From Vicinamibacterales bacterium (GTDB taxonomy: Bacteria > Acidobacteriota > Vicinamibacteria > Vicinamibacterales > Fen-181): a stretch of 44,751 nucleotides of DNA. Under the pieces are notes generated by a model, which saw only the letters and a program-made list of their open reading frames with translations, ran no database searches and was not told where the DNA came from. How positions within the stretch are numbered: position 1 is the stretch's first letter; each line of letters starts with the position of its first letter. This document shows positions 1 through 7,663 of this stretch, piece after piece. The stretch lies in the NCBI GenBank assembly GCA_036504215.1, contig DASXVO010000019.1:1-44751 (forward strand). The letters are read 5' to 3'. The translations under genes were made by a program, and so were the position numbers.

Positions 1-406
1 GCGGCCGATCCCCGGATCTCGCGCCGCGCCGCGCTGTCCGGGCGAAGCCTCCCGGCGACGGCCTTCCGTCCGATGACAGGCCGCGGGGGGAGAGGACGGG
101 TCCGAGCCCCCATACCCCCACGGCCAGATCACCACGCCGCCACCGTCCGGCTCGATGCCCTGACGCAGGTGGGCGGTCTACGCCGCGCTTGGCGAGACCC
201 GTGGTTCGGCCCCGCTCACTCTGCCCTGGGCCGCGTCGATGGGCGCCCCGCCGGCCGTGTCACCGGGCCGCGGCGGCCGATCGTCCGGCGTGGACCGCCA
301 GTTCGCCCACCGACTCCGGTCGGTCTGCGCGGCAATCGCCTGCTCCGGCCGGCGTGTCACCGGTCGCCGCCACCCGCTGGCGGGCTTTGAAACCGGTTCT
401 ATGTCC
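1..406. other. No recognisable gene; GC-rich edge region
   Basis: This stretch lies downstream of the amidase gene and is very GC-rich. The open frames crossing it are Arg/Pro/Gly-rich on both strands, have no ribosome binding site or recognisable domain, and look like chance frames. I see no RNA gene or clear terminator. It may be the tail of an intergenic region whose neighbour lies outside the window. Confidence 0.5.
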
Positions 407-2077
407 TCAGAGCGTCACGGTCGCCGGGAACGTGGGCGGCTTCCGGTGTTTCGTTGCCTGCTCGTACGCGTAGGCGTAGCCGATGAGTTTGCCCTCGCTC
501 CACGCGCGGCCGAAGAAGGACAGGCCGACGGGCAGCCCGACCGCGTAACCGCCGGGAACGGTGATGTGCGGATAGCCGGCGACGGCCGGGTAGGTGGAGC
601 AACCGCCGGGGCCATAATCACCGTTTACGAGATCGGTGAGCGACGCCGGACCGCTGGTCGGCGCCACGAACGCATCGAGCTTGTATCTTGCCATCACGGC
701 GTCGATGCCCAGGGCCCGTGACAACCGGCGGTTCGTGGCCAACGCCGTGCGATACGCGACGTCGGTCAGCGGTCCTTTCTTCTCGGCGCGAATGAAGATC
801 TCCTGGCCGAAAAACGGCATCTCGCGGTCCTTGTGCGTCTCGTTGAACTCGATGATCTCCTTCAGCGTGTGCGCCGGGGCCTTTGGACCGAGGGCGGCCA
901 GGTAGGCGTTCACGTCGGCCTTGAACTCGTACAGCAGCACGTCCATCTCGCTGTCCGAGAATCCCCTGGACGGTGGCAGGTTCGCCGGATCGACAATCAC
1001 CGCGCCAAGCTGCTTCAGGACCGCAATCGCTTCGTCTGCGATCTTGTCCGCGTGAACGCTCTGCCCGAAGCACTCCTTTCGCGGAATGCCGATGCGCGCG
1101 CCCTCGAGCGCGTGCGGATTGAGATACGTGGTGTAGTCGGTCTTGCTCTTCACGGCCGCGTTCTTCGTTGCCACGTCGTCCTGATCGGCGCCGACCAGCG
1201 CGCCGAGGAGGATGGCCGCTTCACCGACCGTGCGCGTCATCGGGCCGGCGGTGTCCTGGCTGTGGGCGATCGGGATGATCCCGGCCCGGCTGACGAGACC
1301 GAGCGTCGGCTTGATGCCCACGAGCGAGCAGTTGTTCGAGGGCGAGACGATGGAGCCGTCGGTTTCGGTGCCGATGCCGACGGCCGCGTAGCTCGACGCG
1401 ATTGCGCCGCCGGTGCCCGAGCTCGAACCCGACGGATTCCGGTCGAGCGCGTACGGGTTCTTCGCCTGGCCGCCGCGCCCGCTCCACCCGCTCGACGAGT
1501 GTGACGAACGGAAATTCGCCCACTCGCTGAGGTTGGTCTTGCCGAGGATGATGGCGCCGGCTTCCCGCAGTCTGCGGGCGACGAATGCGTCCTTCGCGGG
1601 AATCGAGCCCTCCAGGGCGAGCGAACCGGCGGTGGTCGTCATGCGGTCGGCCGTGCCGATGTTGTCCTTCACGAGCACGGGAATGCCGTGCAGCAAGCCT
1701 CGCGCGCCCTTGCTCTTCCGCTCGGCATCGAGCGCGTCGGCAATCGCCAGCGCGTCCGGATTCAGCTCGATGACGTGGTGCAGCGCGGGGCCCTGCTTGT
1801 CGAGCGTCTCGATCCGCCCAAGGTATTTCTCGACGAGCGAGCGCGCCGTCTCCTGACCCGACTCCATGCGTTTCTGCAGGTCCCCGACGGTCGCTTCTTC
1901 CAGATCGAACGCCAGGACGGGCGCGGGGGCCGGCCGCGGGGCCGCCGAGGCGTCCGGCACGGCAAGCGGCATCGACACGGCCGCGGCCATCGCGCCGCCG
2001 ATCGCGCCGTAGCGAAGGAATTGCCGACGGTCCACCGGTCCCGTCACGTGCCCTGACGATTCGCGCTGGTCGTTCAT
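407..2077 (-). CDS. Tat-exported amidase (amidase signature family)
   Basis: Predicted 556-residue hydrolase of the amidase signature family, which cleaves amide bonds with a Ser-cisSer-Lys triad. The likely Lys is K137 in VLVKDNIG, the cis-Ser lies in the GSSSGTGG loop near residue 218, and the likely nucleophile is S242 in TETDGSIVSP. The N-terminus carries a twin-arginine signal (DRRQFLRY followed by an Ala/Gly-rich hydrophobic stretch ending ASAAPRP), so the enzyme should be exported folded. The frame stays open further upstream to 2863, but that part is antisense to the next gene. The ATG at 2077 has a GGAGAG ribosome site and begins directly before the Tat signal. The substrate cannot be told from sequence. 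It is divergent from the radical SAM gene with 39 bp between them. Confidence 0.93.
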   Translation of the reverse strand: MNDQRESSGHVTGPVDRRQFLRYGAIGGAMAAAVSMPLAVPDASAAPRPAPAPVLAFDLEEATVGDLQKRMESGQETARSLVEKYLGRIETLDKQGPALHHVIELNPDALAIADALDAERKSKGARGLLHGIPVLVKDNIGTADRMTTTAGSLALEGSIPAKDAFVARRLREAGAIILGKTNLSEWANFRSSHSSSGWSGRGGQAKNPYALDRNPSGSSSGTGGAIASSYAAVGIGTETDGSIVSPSNNCSLVGIKPTLGLVSRAGIIPIAHSQDTAGPMTRTVGEAAILLGALVGADQDDVATKNAAVKSKTDYTTYLNPHALEGARIGIPRKECFGQSVHADKIADEAIAVLKQLGAVIVDPANLPPSRGFSDSEMDVLLYEFKADVNAYLAALGPKAPAHTLKEIIEFNETHKDREMPFFGQEIFIRAEKKGPLTDVAYRTALATNRRLSRALGIDAVMARYKLDAFVAPTSGPASLTDLVNGDYGPGGCSTYPAVAGYPHITVPGGYAVGLPVGLSFFGRAWSEGKLIGYAYAYEQATKHRKPPTFPATVTL

Positions 2078-2101
2078 CGGAAGCTCTCCTGCCAGAGGTC
2101 C

Positions 2102-2110
2102 TGCTATGCT
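2102..2110 (+). promoter_or_regulatory. Extended -10 promoter, possibly leaderless transcript
   Basis: TGCTATGCT fits an extended -10 element (TGN followed by TAnnnT). It ends six bases before the ATG at 2117, so the predicted transcription start falls on the start codon itself. The radical SAM gene has no well-placed Shine-Dalgarno sequence, which agrees with leaderless translation. This is pattern-based only. Confidence 0.4.
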
Positions 2111-2116
2111 GACCCC

Positions 2117-3349
2117 ATGCTGTTTCGAGGGCGGCTTCGCAACGATTCGGCGGCCCTGAGTCACAAGGATACCTCCGTTTCGCTGGCCGTCGGCGAGGGC
2201 TGGGTGTCCGCGTGGGACCTCGGCGGCCGGCTCTACAGCATCTGGAAGAATGGGCACACGTTTCGTCGCGGCCTCACCGGACAAGTACTGCACAAGTGGC
2301 GTGATGACACGCGCGGCGCATTGAATCCGTACGACGCGCGCCACCGCGTGCGCCTGGAAGGAGCGGAGGCAGACGCGCTCGTCGACGAAGCTGCCGCCCG
2401 CGCGGCCGAGGCCGCCGACCGGGTGGCCCGGTTTCGCGAAGGCTGGCGCGACGGTTCGGGCGGCATGCCCGGCGCGGACGTGGAGCCGCTTCTCGCCCGC
2501 TGCGCAGCCTTCGACGCGCGAGCCGCGCGCGAAGACGCGGAGCGCTTTGCCGCGGTCTATCGGCCGATCGGGATGCTGCCCCCCGATCAGTATCTGTCGG
2601 TGGTCCTGCAGGCTACGGAAGGCTGCTCCTTCGGAAGTTGCACCTTCTGCGACCTCTACGATCGTCCCTATCGGGTAAAGTCTCCCGCCGACTTCGCTCG
2701 ACATGCGGACGAGGTGAAGGCGTACCTGGGTGAGTCGATCAGTCTGCGCCGACGCTCCATCTTCCTCGGCGCCGCCAACGCGATCGCCATCCCGATGCCG
2801 CGGCTGGTGGAGCTGTTCGGGGTGCTCTCCAGCCAGTTCGACCTGGCGAACCAGCCCGTTCACGCGTTCGTTGACGGCTTCACCGGAACGCGCAAGGGGT
2901 CGACCGACTACTCATGCCTGCACGCGCTCGGCCTGCGCCGCATCTACGTCGGCCTGGAGTCCGGCCACGACCCGCTTCTGGCGTTCGTGCGCAAGCCTGC
3001 CACCAGGACTCAAGCCGTCGAGGCGGTGCACGCCATGAAAGAGGGCGGGGTGTCGGTGGGTGTGATCGTGATGATCGGATTGGGTGGGCACCGCTATTCT
3101 GCGGCTCACGTCGCGGACACCGTCGACGCCGTCAACGCGATGGGCCTGGGCGCCGGCGACGTGCTCTACTTCAGCGACCTCGTCGAGGTTCCTGGCACGG
3201 CATACCCCGGGCTTGCCGCCGCGCACGCCCTGGATCCGCTCGATCTCGATGCGCGCCTCGCCCAACTCGCCGCCATCCGCAGCGCCCTCGTGTTCGGCGC
3301 CACCGCACCCCAGCTCGCGCGATACGACGTGCGGGAATTCATCTACTGA
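2117..3349 (+). CDS. Radical SAM protein
   Basis: Predicted 410-residue radical SAM enzyme. The cluster-binding cysteines are C170, C175 and C178 (GCSFGSCTFC, spacing CX4CX2C). This spacing occurs in a broad COG1032-like group with motifs such as GC..N.CTFC. The chain continues with a TIM-barrel-like pattern: FLGAANAI, a glycine-rich VGLESGHDPLL strand and VIVMIGLGG. The first 150 residues are not recognisable and may be a family-specific domain. The reaction is unknown. Start choice: the ATG at 2117 is the first in frame and lies just after an extended -10 element, without a ribosome site. It stands alone, divergent from the amidase, and is followed by the promoter region of the superoxide dismutase operon. 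Confidence 0.85.
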   Translation: MLFRGRLRNDSAALSHKDTSVSLAVGEGWVSAWDLGGRLYSIWKNGHTFRRGLTGQVLHKWRDDTRGALNPYDARHRVRLEGAEADALVDEAAARAAEAADRVARFREGWRDGSGGMPGADVEPLLARCAAFDARAAREDAERFAAVYRPIGMLPPDQYLSVVLQATEGCSFGSCTFCDLYDRPYRVKSPADFARHADEVKAYLGESISLRRRSIFLGAANAIAIPMPRLVELFGVLSSQFDLANQPVHAFVDGFTGTRKGSTDYSCLHALGLRRIYVGLESGHDPLLAFVRKPATRTQAVEAVHAMKEGGVSVGVIVMIGLGGHRYSAAHVADTVDAVNAMGLGAGDVLYFSDLVEVPGTAYPGLAAAHALDPLDLDARLAQLAAIRSALVFGATAPQLARYDVREFIY

Positions 3350-3401
3350 CCTTCCCGCGCACTTCGCACACAGCACTCACCACGTGGCCCTTCTCTCCAT
3401 C

Positions 3402-3431
3402 TTGACTCCTCCACAAACCCTCTGTACTAAT
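3402..3431 (+). promoter_or_regulatory. Candidate sigma-70-type promoter of the SOD operon
   Basis: TTGACT at 3402-3407 and ACTAAT at 3426-3431 are separated by 18 bp. An alternative -10, TACTAA, gives a 17-bp spacer. It lies in the only AT-richer part of the gap between the radical SAM gene and sod, and predicts a leader of about 95 nt that contains the hairpin at 3493-3513. Confidence 0.4.
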
Positions 3432-3492
3432 GGGCTCGATCCCAGCTTGATCCACGGAAGCACAAGCTTCTCTCCCGCCCGCGGACGACCAT

Positions 3493-3513
3493 CTCGAAGG
3501 GGTGTCCTTCGAG
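3493..3513 (+). promoter_or_regulatory. Leader hairpin or operator dyad upstream of sod
   Basis: A perfect 8-bp inverted repeat (CTCGAAGG and CCTTCGAG) encloses a 5-nt GGTGT loop. It ends six bases before the AGGAGG ribosome site of sod (3520-3525). As RNA it could affect translation or mRNA stability; as DNA it could be a dimeric repressor site. No U-tract follows, so it is not a terminator. Confidence 0.5.
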
Positions 3514-3531
3514 CACTACAGGAGGCACAGC

Positions 3532-4110
3532 ATGGCTTACACGGCAAAGGACTACTCCGCCCTGATCGGCATGCCCGGCTTCAGCGAGACGCTGCTGAAG
3601 AACCACTTCACGCTCTACCAGGGCTACGTCACCAACACCAACAAGCTGCTCGACGCGCTCGACGCGATGCTGAAGGACGGCAAGGCTGGCACGCCCGAGT
3701 ACGCCGAATTGAAGCGGCGTCTCGGCTGGGAGTTCGACGGGATGCGGCTCCACGAGTTCTACTTCGAGAACCTCGGCGGCAAGGCGCCGCTCGCTCCCAC
3801 CGGGAAGCTCGGGAGGAAGCTGACGGCCGACTTCGGCAGCCACGAGAACTGGGAGAAGGATTTCAAGGCGACCGGCGCGATGCGCGGGATCGGCTGGACG
3901 GTGCTCTATCAGGATCCGACGAACGGGAAGCTGGCGAACTTCTGGATCACCGAGCACGACGGCGGCCATCCGGCCGGCTGCACGCCGCTGCTCATCATGG
4001 ACGTGTTCGAGCACGCCTTCATGATCGACTACGGCCTCAAGCGCCCGGACTACATCGCGGCGTTCTTCAACAACATCGACTGGAACGCGGTCGAAGCGCG
4101 ACTCAAGTAG
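3532..4110 (+). CDS. Superoxide dismutase, Fe/Mn family
   Basis: Predicted 192-residue Fe/Mn superoxide dismutase, converting superoxide to oxygen and hydrogen peroxide. The metal ligands fit the family pattern: H25 (NHFTLYQGYV), H74 (RLHEFYFENL), D157 and H161 (MDVFEHAF). Two details are unusual. The common DVWEHAY motif has Phe in place of Trp. Where Mn enzymes have Gln in an NQD motif, 15 residues before the ligand Asp, this protein has H142 in EHD; that position tunes the metal potential. There is no signal peptide, so it is probably cytoplasmic. An ORF extends 10 codons upstream to a GTG, but the ATG at 3532 has an ideal AGGAGG six bases away. The next gene begins one base after the stop, so it is probably co-transcribed with the two CydA-like subunits. 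Confidence 0.95.
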   Translation: MAYTAKDYSALIGMPGFSETLLKNHFTLYQGYVTNTNKLLDALDAMLKDGKAGTPEYAELKRRLGWEFDGMRLHEFYFENLGGKAPLAPTGKLGRKLTADFGSHENWEKDFKATGAMRGIGWTVLYQDPTNGKLANFWITEHDGGHPAGCTPLLIMDVFEHAFMIDYGLKRPDYIAAFFNNIDWNAVEARLK

Positions 4111-4111
4111 G

Positions 4112-5737
4112 ATGGATTACCCGCTCTGGTCGCTGCCGGCCAAAGGCCTGCTGATCGCCTTCGTGGCGGTGGTGCACGTCTTCATCTCGCACTTCGCCGT
4201 CGGCGGCGGCCTCTTCCTCGTCCTGGCCGAGCGGAAGGCCCGGCGCGAGGGCGACGAGGCGCTGCTCGGCTACGTCCGCCAGCACAGCCGCTTCTTCGTG
4301 ATGCTGACACTCGTGTTCGGAGCGATCACTGGTGTCGGCATCTGGTCCACGATCGGCCTGGTTCACCCCCAGGCCACCTCCACGCTCATCAGCGTCTTCC
4401 TCTGGGCGTGGGCGATCGAGTGGACGTTGTTCGCGACCGAGATTGCCGCGGCGATGGTCTACTACTACGGCTGGGACCGGCTCGATGCGCGCACGCACGT
4501 CACCGTCGGCTGGATCTACTTCGTCGCCGCCTGGCTGAGCCTCTTCGTCATCAACAGCATTCTCAGCTTCATGCTGACGCCCGGAAGCTGGATTACGAAC
4601 CGCAGCCTCGTCTCTGGCTTCCTGAATCCGACCTTCCTGCCGTCGCTCGTCGCGCGAACGCTGGTGGCGTTCGGCCTCGCCGGGTTGTACGCGCTGCTGA
4701 CGGCGGCCCGGATGCGGGACCCGGCGCTGAAGGAGAAGGTGGCGCGGTACGCGCTGCGCTGGATCGTCCCGATGGCGATCGGCCTGCCGGTCGCGGTGAC
4801 GTCGTATCTGGGCGTGGCCTTCCTCGTCGGTGTGCCGATCGGCGAACCGCTCGGCGGGAACTCGGGCGCGGTCGACGGCCTCGCCAGCGCGCTCCTCCAC
4901 GGCAGCGCGAGCGGCAACCCGGTCGCGATTCGCGCGACGCAAGTGGTCATCGTGGCGTCCACGTGGACGCTGCTGCTGGCGCTCGTGGCCACCACGATCC
5001 GGCGGCGGCGGTACGGCCTGCCCCTGGCGCTGGCCATCCTCGCCGCGACCTTCACCGCGATGGGCGCCGGCGAGTGGGTTCGGGAGGACCTGCGCAAGCC
5101 GTACGTGATCGGCGGCTACATGTTCGTGAACGGCGTTCGCGCGACGTCCGCCGCGGACGACCGCTTCTCCATCACCACCGTCAACCGGGATGGCGTGCTG
5201 CAGTCGGCGCTGTGGAAGCGGCCCATCGGGGCGACCGCTGACCGCACGGCCGCCGAAGGTGCGGAGGTGTTCCGGCTGCTCTGCACGCCGTGCCACACGC
5301 AGGATGGATATCTCGCCATCAGACCACTGGTGCGCGGCAGGGGCCAGGAGGCCATCCGTTCGACGCTCGCGAACCTGGACACCTGGCGGGGCCGACGCAT
5401 GCCACCCTTCACCGGGACCAATGCCGAACGCGAGGCACTGTCTGCCTATCTCACACGTCTCGGCGGCGGCCGGCTCACGCCCCGGTTGGACGGACCATCG
5501 GCCGATGTCGGCTACACGTACTTCGAGGCCAATTGCTCCGCGTGTCACGGCTCGGGTGCCGATTTCCAGATCGGCGGACGCGGCCGCACCGTCGCGCAGT
5601 ACTACGAGACGCTCGGCAGACTTCCGCAGGTGAACGACGTGATGTCGGCATTCAACGGGACCGACGACCAACGCAGAGCGCTCGCCGATTACTTGACGAC
5701 GCTGCCGGCGGCTGCTGGAACGCGAGGTGTCCGATGA
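4112..5737 (+). CDS. CydA-like membrane subunit with C-terminal diheme cytochrome c
   Basis: Predicted 541-residue membrane protein. The N-terminal 330 or so residues resemble CydA, the heme subunit of cytochrome bd oxidase. VVHVFISHFAVGG fits helix 1 with H22 at the place of the helix-1 heme ligand. AIEWTLFATEI holds two acidic residues (E103, E110) near the conserved CydA Glu pair, and YYYGWDRL matches the CydA FFFGWDRL segment. By eye, the position of the second heme-b His (E. coli H186) seems to be Arg here. The C-terminal part is periplasmic-type cytochrome c with CTPCH (C391-H395) and CSACH (C475-H479). Such c-type fusions suggest a member of the bd superfamily that is not a classical quinol oxidase. 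It follows sod by one base and overlaps the next gene by 4 bp (ATGA), so the two subunits should be made together. Confidence 0.82.
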   Translation: MDYPLWSLPAKGLLIAFVAVVHVFISHFAVGGGLFLVLAERKARREGDEALLGYVRQHSRFFVMLTLVFGAITGVGIWSTIGLVHPQATSTLISVFLWAWAIEWTLFATEIAAAMVYYYGWDRLDARTHVTVGWIYFVAAWLSLFVINSILSFMLTPGSWITNRSLVSGFLNPTFLPSLVARTLVAFGLAGLYALLTAARMRDPALKEKVARYALRWIVPMAIGLPVAVTSYLGVAFLVGVPIGEPLGGNSGAVDGLASALLHGSASGNPVAIRATQVVIVASTWTLLLALVATTIRRRRYGLPLALAILAATFTAMGAGEWVREDLRKPYVIGGYMFVNGVRATSAADDRFSITTVNRDGVLQSALWKRPIGATADRTAAEGAEVFRLLCTPCHTQDGYLAIRPLVRGRGQEAIRSTLANLDTWRGRRMPPFTGTNAEREALSAYLTRLGGGRLTPRLDGPSADVGYTYFEANCSACHGSGADFQIGGRGRTVAQYYETLGRLPQVNDVMSAFNGTDDQRRALADYLTTLPAAAGTRGVR

Positions 5738-6810
5738 TCCCCGGACCGGATGTCGTGCCGCTCCCGGCGCCGCCCTGGTTGCTCTCGACGTTGCTGATGC
5801 TGCTGTTCGTGCTGCATCTGGTGCCGATGAACCTCCTGCTTGGCGGTTCTATCATCGCGGCGGTCTCCCGCATCCGCGGCCGCACGAACGCCCACGCCGC
5901 CGCGCTCGCGGACCTCATCGCACACGCGCTCCCCGTCATCGTGGCGGCGACGGTGTCCCTCGGTGTGGCCGCACTCCTGTTCGTGCAGGCGCTCTACGGC
6001 CGTCTGTTCTTCACGGCGGCGGTGCTGATGGCCGCCGCGTGGCTGGGTCTCGTCGTCCTGTTGATCCTCGCCTACTACGGCACGTACGTCGGCGCGGCTC
6101 GGCGGTCGGCCGGGTTGGCCTGGGTGATTGTCGTGCTCGTCGCCGCGATCGGCTTCATCCAGTCGAACGTGATGAGCCTGATGCTTCGGCCGCCATCTCT
6201 CTCGGCAAAGTTCGCGCTCAGCGCTGCCGGGCTGCACTGGAACCTCGGCGATCCAACGCTTGCACCTCGCTGCCTGCACATGCTGATCGGGTCGGTCGCC
6301 GTGTCGGGCGCGGCTGTCGCCGCGATGGGCCTGGTGGCCCGGCGGCGCGATGTGCTGTTCGCGAATTGGCTCGTGCATCACGGCGTGCTGTGGTGCGCCT
6401 GCGGAACCGTGGTCAACCTGCTGGCGGGTTTCTGGTGGCTGGGCGCGCTGCCCTCGGAGATCCTGCTGCGCTTCATGGGACGAGACCTCGCCGGGACCAT
6501 CGCCATGGGCGTTGGCATTCTCGCGGCCCTGTCGGCGCTCGGTCACTTCATCCCCGCGGCTTACGCCGGTGCGCCCGGCTCGCTCGTTGTCGGCGGCGTC
6601 GGCAGCCTGGCCGTCAGTCTGGCGTCGATGGCCTTCGTCCGCGACGTTGTCCGCCGCGCGATGCTGCAAGGCGCGGGCTTCGCAATCACGACATCGCTCG
6701 CCCCTCAGTGGGGCGCGATCGCCGTGTTTGCGCTGCTGCTCGTCACAGCCGCGGGCACAATCGTCTGGATGGTGAAGAAACTGATGACGCCTGCGAGGAC
6801 TACGGCTTGA
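5734..6810 (+). CDS. Second CydA-like integral membrane subunit
   Basis: Predicted 358-residue protein, hydrophobic almost throughout, with about nine membrane segments. It looks like a divergent second copy of the CydA fold. LLFVLHLVPMNLLLGG resembles CydA helix 1 with H28 at the ligand position. RCLHMLIGSVAVSGA resembles the helix around CydA H186, here H182, the ligand that the upstream subunit seems to lack. IQSNVMSLMLRP resembles the conserved loop after GWDR. I infer that the pair forms a heterodimer in which heme ligands are divided between subunits. There is no cytochrome c motif. The start ATG overlaps the upstream stop. Its 3' end overlaps the convergent HAD gene by 11 bp. It could also be described simply as a cytochrome-associated membrane protein of unknown family. 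Confidence 0.72.
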   Translation: MIPGPDVVPLPAPPWLLSTLLMLLFVLHLVPMNLLLGGSIIAAVSRIRGRTNAHAAALADLIAHALPVIVAATVSLGVAALLFVQALYGRLFFTAAVLMAAAWLGLVVLLILAYYGTYVGAARRSAGLAWVIVVLVAAIGFIQSNVMSLMLRPPSLSAKFALSAAGLHWNLGDPTLAPRCLHMLIGSVAVSGAAVAAMGLVARRRDVLFANWLVHHGVLWCACGTVVNLLAGFWWLGALPSEILLRFMGRDLAGTIAMGVGILAALSALGHFIPAAYAGAPGSLVVGGVGSLAVSLASMAFVRDVVRRAMLQGAGFAITTSLAPQWGAIAVFALLLVTAAGTIVWMVKKLMTPARTTA

Positions 6811-7501
6811 GCCCTGAGCCCGCTCGCTCGAGCAGCGTCGCGAGTTCGCCGAGCGAGTGCACGCGGAGACAGTCGAAGGCTGCGTAGAGGTCGAGCGGAT
6901 CGAGGAGCGCCGCCTGCAGCCCGGCACCCCTGGCTCCCATCACGTCCACGTTGAACAGATCGCCGACGTGCATCGTCTCGACCGCGATCGCACCGGAGCG
7001 TTCGAGCGCCCGCTGGAACAGCCGCGGGTCGGGCTTCTCCACGCCTTCTTCCGTCGAGTCGAGCATCAACTGGAAGAACGGCGCGAGGCCCAGGCGCTCC
7101 ATCAGGAACCTGAGCTTCCCATTCGCGTTCGACACCACGACCAGCTTCAGGCCGAGGCCGCGCATCCGCTCCAGGGCCTCGCGGACGCCATCTGGCACCG
7201 TTTCCCAGAGGTTCACGCGGGTGTGGTACGCCTGCAGGTCGGCCAGCGCAGCATCCGTCTTCTCCGACGTCGTGACGCCCGCCTTGTCGAGGACCAGGTT
7301 GAAGTAGAGCCAGCCGCGTTGCTGGTCGCTCACGGCCCTGGAAAGGCCGAGATCCAGATCGTGCCTGGCCCGCGGATCGGCGTCGGCCAGGACGGCGGGC
7401 AAGACGTCCACACCGTGTGCGGCCAGCGCGTCGCTCACGCGCTGCCAGTTGGGAACGACGAGAACGCCGCCGGCATCGAGGAAGAGGGTCGTGATGGGCA
7501 C
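6800..7501 (-). CDS. HAD-superfamily hydrolase
   Basis: Predicted 233-residue cytoplasmic HAD phosphatase. Motif I is FLDAGGVL with the nucleophile Asp, though the second Asp of the usual DxD is Gly, as in several HAD subfamilies. Motif II is VVVSNANG, motif III the Lys in VEKPDPRLF, and motif IV HVGDLFNVDVMGA. A helical cap lies between motifs I and II. The substrate is unknown. Start choice: GTG at 7501 begins just before the first beta strand. A TTG at 7516 would add five residues. Neither has a ribosome site, but an extended -10 (TGGTATCCT) ends five bases before the GTG, so the mRNA may be leaderless. The C-terminus overlaps the end of the CydA-like gene on the other strand. Confidence 0.88.
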   Translation of the reverse strand: MPITTLFLDAGGVLVVPNWQRVSDALAAHGVDVLPAVLADADPRARHDLDLGLSRAVSDQQRGWLYFNLVLDKAGVTTSEKTDAALADLQAYHTRVNLWETVPDGVREALERMRGLGLKLVVVSNANGKLRFLMERLGLAPFFQLMLDSTEEGVEKPDPRLFQRALERSGAIAVETMHVGDLFNVDVMGARGAGLQAALLDPLDLYAAFDCLRVHSLGELATLLERAGSGLKP

Positions 7502-7506
7502 GGGAT

Positions 7507-7515
7507 AGGATACCA
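7507..7515 (-). promoter_or_regulatory. Extended -10 element directly before the HAD gene
   Basis: Read on the minus strand, TGGTATCCT fits TGN plus TAnnnT and stops five bases before the GTG at 7501. The predicted start of transcription coincides with the start codon, as in leaderless genes. No -35 element is evident. Confidence 0.35.
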
Positions 7516-7519
7516 ATCA

Positions 7520-7603
7520 GGTGCTGAAGGTGCTACAGGTGCTTCGGGTGCTATAGGTGCTGGTGCTGGGGGTGCTACGGGTGCCAGAGGTGCTTGAGGT
7601 GCG
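7520..7603. repeat. 9-bp minisatellite (GGTGCT plus three variable bases)
   Basis: About nine tandem units of GGTGCTNNN, with one NNN missing in the middle (two adjacent GGTGCT) and slightly decayed last units. The hexamer is nearly invariant while the three following bases vary freely. It sits between the exonuclease III gene and the HAD gene. Read as protein it would give Gly-Ala-X on the plus strand or Ala-Pro-rich on the minus strand, but neither frame belongs to a credible gene. Confidence 0.85.
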
Positions 7604-7663
7604 GTGCTGAAGGGACGGTACTGAAGGGGCGGCGCTGAGACTGCCTGAACTCCGACCGCTGCA

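Noticed and set aside
2078-2863. Upstream extension of the amidase frame
   Set aside because: It is antisense to the radical SAM gene and would place the Tat signal in the middle of the protein.
7520-7603. CRISPR array or collagen-like coding repeat
   Set aside because: Units of 9 bp are far too short for CRISPR, and the Gly-Ala-X frame belongs only to an antisense shadow of the HAD gene.
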